Shown here one piece after another: positions 14,987-15,449 of a DNA stretch of 15,449 nt; within the stretch, counting starts at the first letter, position 1; every line of letters begins with the position of its first letter. Source of the stretch: Lysobacterales bacterium (GTDB taxonomy: Bacteria; Pseudomonadota; Gammaproteobacteria; Xanthomonadales; SZUA-36); contig JAKITM010000050.1 of the NCBI GenBank assembly GCA_021648045.1, forward strand, positions 1 through 15,449. Reading direction: 5' to 3'. Both the position numbers and the translations under genes were made by a program. Below the pieces are notes generated by a model, which was not told where the DNA came from, searched no databases, and saw only the letters and a list, made by a program, of their open reading frames with translations.

Positions 14987-15449
14987 ATGATAGTTGATGT
15001 GCAGCCTGAAGATATTATTGGCGACTATAAAGAAGTCACGCTAGAACTCTATGGGTTTGGCGATAGGAAGATTCTATATACAGAGATAGAAACAATATTC
15101 CCTGAAGGAAAGCTGATAGTTTCAACCACCACACCGGGTGGCTATATAACTAATATTAATCAGGCGTTTATTGATATATCGGGTTATAGAGAAGAAGAGT
15201 TGGTTGGATCACCACATTCTATCCTCCGACATCCAGATATGCCACCAGCAGCATTTCAAGGCTTGTGGGACACAATCAGTAAAGGTGATAAGTGGCAAGG
15301 TTTCGTTAAGAATCTTCGAAAAGATGGTGGCTACTATTGGGTTAATGCAACCGTTATTCCAAACATTAGAAAAGGCAAGCTTGCTGGTTACACATCAGTT
15401 CGTAGAAAAGCATCACGAACTAATATAGATGCTTGCGTTAAGCTCTACC
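14987..15449 (+). CDS. PAS-domain sensor of Aer/chemoreceptor type, N-terminal part (runs off window)
   Basis: An ATG at 14987 with GGGAG 6 nt upstream opens a frame of 154 codons without a stop to the window edge. After about 40 residues without recognised features comes a PAS domain: FPEGKLIVSTTTPGGYITNI, then FIDISGYREEELVGSPHSIL, RHPDMPPAAFQGLW, WQGFVKNLRKDGGYYWVNAT and a GYTSVRRKASR end. The H-x-I-L-R-H-P-D-M-P core with the preceding ISGY-EEEL is characteristic of Aer-like aerotaxis PAS domains, which bind FAD and report redox state. The rest of the protein probably contains a methyl-accepting signalling domain, but a diguanylate cyclase or kinase output cannot be excluded. The 40-residue leader is longer than in E. 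coli Aer. Confidence 0.85.
   Translation, partial: MIVDVQPEDIIGDYKEVTLELYGFGDRKILYTEIETIFPEGKLIVSTTTPGGYITNINQAFIDISGYREEELVGSPHSILRHPDMPPAAFQGLWDTISKGDKWQGFVKNLRKDGGYYWVNATVIPNIRKGKLAGYTSVRRKASRTNIDACVKLY

Noticed and set aside
15171..15428. Plus-strand open frame of 85 codons at the window end.
   Set aside because: It is a shadow of the PAS-domain gene, which is read in a different frame from 14987.
1..15449. Search by eye for CRISPR arrays, tRNA and rRNA genes.
   Set aside because: No regularly spaced repeats, no cloverleaf with TTCRA arm and no rRNA-like sequence noticed; not an exhaustive computation.

Overview
The window looks like a chromosomal segment of a Gram-negative gammaproteobacterium. 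It carries a large TonB-dependent outer-membrane receptor, a secreted beta-helix carbohydrate-active protein, a paired DUF2339/DUF3999 envelope module and an Aer-type PAS sensor. That mix is common in polysaccharide-degrading marine or soil lineages of the Cellvibrionales/Alteromonadales kind. The placement is inference from gene content only.

Layout: (1) Positions 1-2823, minus strand: the 5' end of a PLP-dependent aminotransferase that leaves the window, a Rho-independent terminator, and an intact TonB-dependent receptor. (2) Positions 3221-6965: a decayed accessory stretch. It holds a 381-bp internally deleted IS256-family remnant, a detached C-terminal fragment of a beta-helix protein gene, the full-length but twice-frameshifted beta-helix (Pectate_lyase_3/GH55-like) gene, a leftover module past its stop codon, and a short N-terminal relic of a type I restriction subunit HsdR. 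(3) Positions 7033-9068, minus strand: a small membrane-anchored protein of unknown function and a HigB/HigA toxin-antitoxin operon whose antitoxin is fused to an ImmA/IrrE-type zinc peptidase; the operon has a clear promoter and nested palindromic operators. (4) Positions 9371-10105, minus: an unrecognised membrane-anchored protein. (5) Positions 10519-14653, plus: overlapping DUF2339 (polytopic membrane) and DUF3999 (exported, single C-terminal anchor) genes, very likely one functional unit. (6) Positions 14987-15449, plus: the N-terminus of a PAS-domain sensor of the Aer/chemoreceptor type, cut by the window edge.

The main signal is the contrast between intact flanks and the broken 3.2-7.0 kb block. 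There, IS decay, tandem duplication with a 76-bp perfectly identical core, single-base losses in homopolymers and a restriction-gene relic all occur together, next to a toxin-antitoxin locus. This looks like an eroded variable island. The best candidates for undescribed biology are the DUF2339-DUF3999 pair and the peptidase-fused HigA antitoxin.
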